Below, piece after piece: positions 62,984 through 64,000 of a stretch of 64,000 bases of DNA. The stretch covers positions 1 to 64,000 of the forward strand of contig NZ_JAMQOT010000011.1 of assembly GCF_029502005.1 (NCBI RefSeq), read 5' to 3'. The translations under genes were made by a program, and so were the position numbers. Positions within the stretch are counted from its first letter, which is position 1, and every line of letters begins with the position of its first letter. This DNA comes from Natrinema salsiterrestre (GTDB lineage: Archaea; Halobacteriota; Halobacteria; Halobacteriales; Natrialbaceae). A model generated the notes under the pieces. It had not been told where the DNA came from. It ran no database searches and worked only from the letters and a program-made list of their open reading frames with translations.

Positions 62984-63484
62984 TCAATCACGCAATCGAT
63001 AAATCCACTTGCGACGAACAAAATCATCAACTGAGGACCGGCCTTCGCGCGACTGCCAACTATCTCCTTGAGCTTTCTCTTCCCGAACTAGTTTGAAACC
63101 TGCCGCAGAATAAATCGTCCCCTTGTTACCTGCTACTCCAGCGTGAGCAGAAATCCGTTGATAGCCCTCTAAGAACGCCCACTTTCGGGCGCGAGCGATT
63201 AGCCAAGAACCAGTGTTTGATGGCCTTTCGGGTCGCGATCCGTACCGTGTAATTGAGATTTCTTTGTCTTCGTCGACCATTCGGGCTACTGGACGACCGA
63301 GAACACAGACTGCAATTAGATTAGATTTATGACGAGCTCCGAACGCAGCCTTCCATCCAGGGATACCTCCCAATTTGTGGTCTACCATATCCGACTCGAG
63401 GAAATCGTTGATCTCGTTTCGGCTTCGCTCCCGGGTTAGTTTGAGATCCGATACAGAGTCTGGTACTGATATTGGACCTTTCAT
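62984..63484 (-). CDS. XF1762/GNAT-like protein
   Basis: A 166-residue protein. The pattern GARHKSNLIAVCVLGRPVAR, EISITRYGSRPERPSNTGSW and AGNKGTIYSAAGFKLVREEK follows the XF1762 family, which has a GNAT acetyltransferase-like fold and is common in phages and plasmids. Its reaction is unknown; some relatives neighbour DNA-modifying genes. It is convergent with the nuclease end (72-base gap). A palindrome TGAGGC-7-GCCTCA lies just upstream of its start and may be its operator. It may be cargo of the plasmid and not part of the defence unit. Confidence 0.72.
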   Translation of the reverse strand: MKGPISVPDSVSDLKLTRERSRNEINDFLESDMVDHKLGGIPGWKAAFGARHKSNLIAVCVLGRPVARMVDEDKEISITRYGSRPERPSNTGSWLIARARKWAFLEGYQRISAHAGVAGNKGTIYSAAGFKLVREEKAQGDSWQSREGRSSVDDFVRRKWIYRLRD

Positions 63485-63811
63485 CGTTTGCCTGAGGCAA
63501 CTTGCGCCTCACCCAATCAGGCGCATGAAAAACAGAACGAGATCACCAGAATGGACTCATATTTCTGCGTTAGTACGTTCGAACCAAAGATTATCGAGGA
63601 ACCTCACAACCCGTAGATCAGACGAGTTGTGAACGCTGATTATCTAGGAATGCCTCTTTCCGAGAACATCCCTATGGAGAGACCTGTTAATGAGCCTAAG
63701 CGCTCTTAGAAACTATCAAAACAGCGATCAAGCAGGGATAATGTAGGCCTTTCCGGAAACAACCCGGTCACGCTTTTATGACTAGACGGGAAACAGGTCG
63801 GACAGTAACAG
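63485..63811. other. Intergenic region: palindrome, possible ORB-like motif and orc1 promoter
   Basis: 327 bases. TGAGGC (63493-63498) and GCCTCA (63506-63511) form an inverted repeat next to the XF1762-like start. TTTCCGGAAAC (63750-63760) recalls the core of haloarchaeal origin recognition boxes, and the region lies just upstream of an orc1 gene, where origins commonly sit. GCTTTTATGAC (about 63772-63782) is a candidate TATA box for orc1. Only one ORB-like unit is visible, so an origin is possible but not shown. Confidence 0.4.
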
Positions 63812-64000
63812 ATGATCCGCGATGCTCGCGTTCTCCGCGCCGGGTTCGTCCCTCGAGAAGTTGAGCATCGCGACGCCGAAGTCAACCACCTCTCTAGCGT
63901 TCTTGAGCCCATCACGAACGGGGAACCCGCCGACACGGCCATCGTCACTGGACCCAGCGGCGCCGGCAAGACCTGCATCTCTCAGTTCGTCACCGAACGA
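63812..64000 (+). CDS. Orc1/Cdc6 family replication initiator (5' part, runs off the right edge)
   Basis: The first 63 codons of an ATPase. The start MIRDARVLRAGFVPREVEHR leads to a helix (DAEVNHLSSVLEPITNGEPA) and Walker A TGPSGAGKTC. The phrase VPREVEHRDAEV is the classic opening of archaeal Orc1/Cdc6 proteins, which bind replication origins and load the helicase. The C-terminal part is outside the window. With ParA it indicates that this region belongs to a self-replicating unit. Confidence 0.85.
   Translation, partial: MIRDARVLRAGFVPREVEHRDAEVNHLSSVLEPITNGEPADTAIVTGPSGAGKTCISQFVTER

Noticed and set aside
1-64000. tRNA, rRNA and known riboswitches
   Set aside because: No cloverleaf, rRNA-like or known riboswitch sequence was recognised on either strand by eye.

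Overview
The window is haloarchaeal DNA. It is GC-rich, nearly every protein is strongly acidic, and it holds halocyanin-like, DoxX, SHOCT, HMA/TRASH/YHS and DUF63-type proteins typical of halophilic archaea. A ParA partition gene with its partner (38.0-39.2 kb) and the start of an Orc1/Cdc6 gene at the right edge suggest that at least the right half belongs to a plasmid or megaplasmid. No rRNA, tRNA or CRISPR array was seen.

Layout: (1) 0-1.9 kb holds the tail of an IS5-type transposase and a complete IS4-type (YREK) transposase. (2) 2.2-37.5 kb is a large metal-homeostasis region dominated by copper functions. It has three P1B-type ATPases: a CopB-like CPH enzyme, a CopA-like CPC enzyme with two HMA domains, and a rarer CPG enzyme. 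It also has three stand-alone HMA proteins, two Lrp-type regulators ending in metal-binding TRASH-like domains, three YHS-containing proteins, a DUF411 lipoprotein, a halocyanin-like cupredoxin, a YHS-bearing ArsP/DUF318 permease, DoxX pairs, SHOCT membrane proteins, Usp proteins, an ABC-2 exporter and an aconitase lying between copper genes. A DUF302 gene here is interrupted by one stop codon. (3) 37.6-39.6 kb holds a possible integrase remnant, the ParA/partner pair and a TTCG-rich repeat region that is a candidate centromere. (4) 39.6-62.9 kb is a defence-type island of two divergent operons. (5) 63.0-64.0 kb holds an XF1762/GNAT-like gene and the 5' end of an orc1 gene with a possible origin upstream.

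The most interesting part is the island. The leftward operon runs: DruA-like DUF4338 protein, P-loop ATPase, unknown 500-residue protein, 1535-residue FtsK/HerA-type translocase with an internal PD-(D/E)XK-like motif, CoiA-like nuclease, and a DUF262/DUF1524 (GmrSD-type) protein. The rightward operon runs: CoiA-type zinc-ribbon protein, a protein with three TRAM/OB-like repeats, an 1808-residue DruE-like DEAH helicase with a cysteine-rich DUF1998-like tail, and a Cas4/RecB-like Fe-S nuclease. Both ends of the Druantia toolkit (DruA-like and DruE-like) are therefore joined by a Dpt-like ATPase/FtsK module. I infer a composite or new Druantia-related anti-phage system of haloarchaea; this needs homology and phage-challenge tests.
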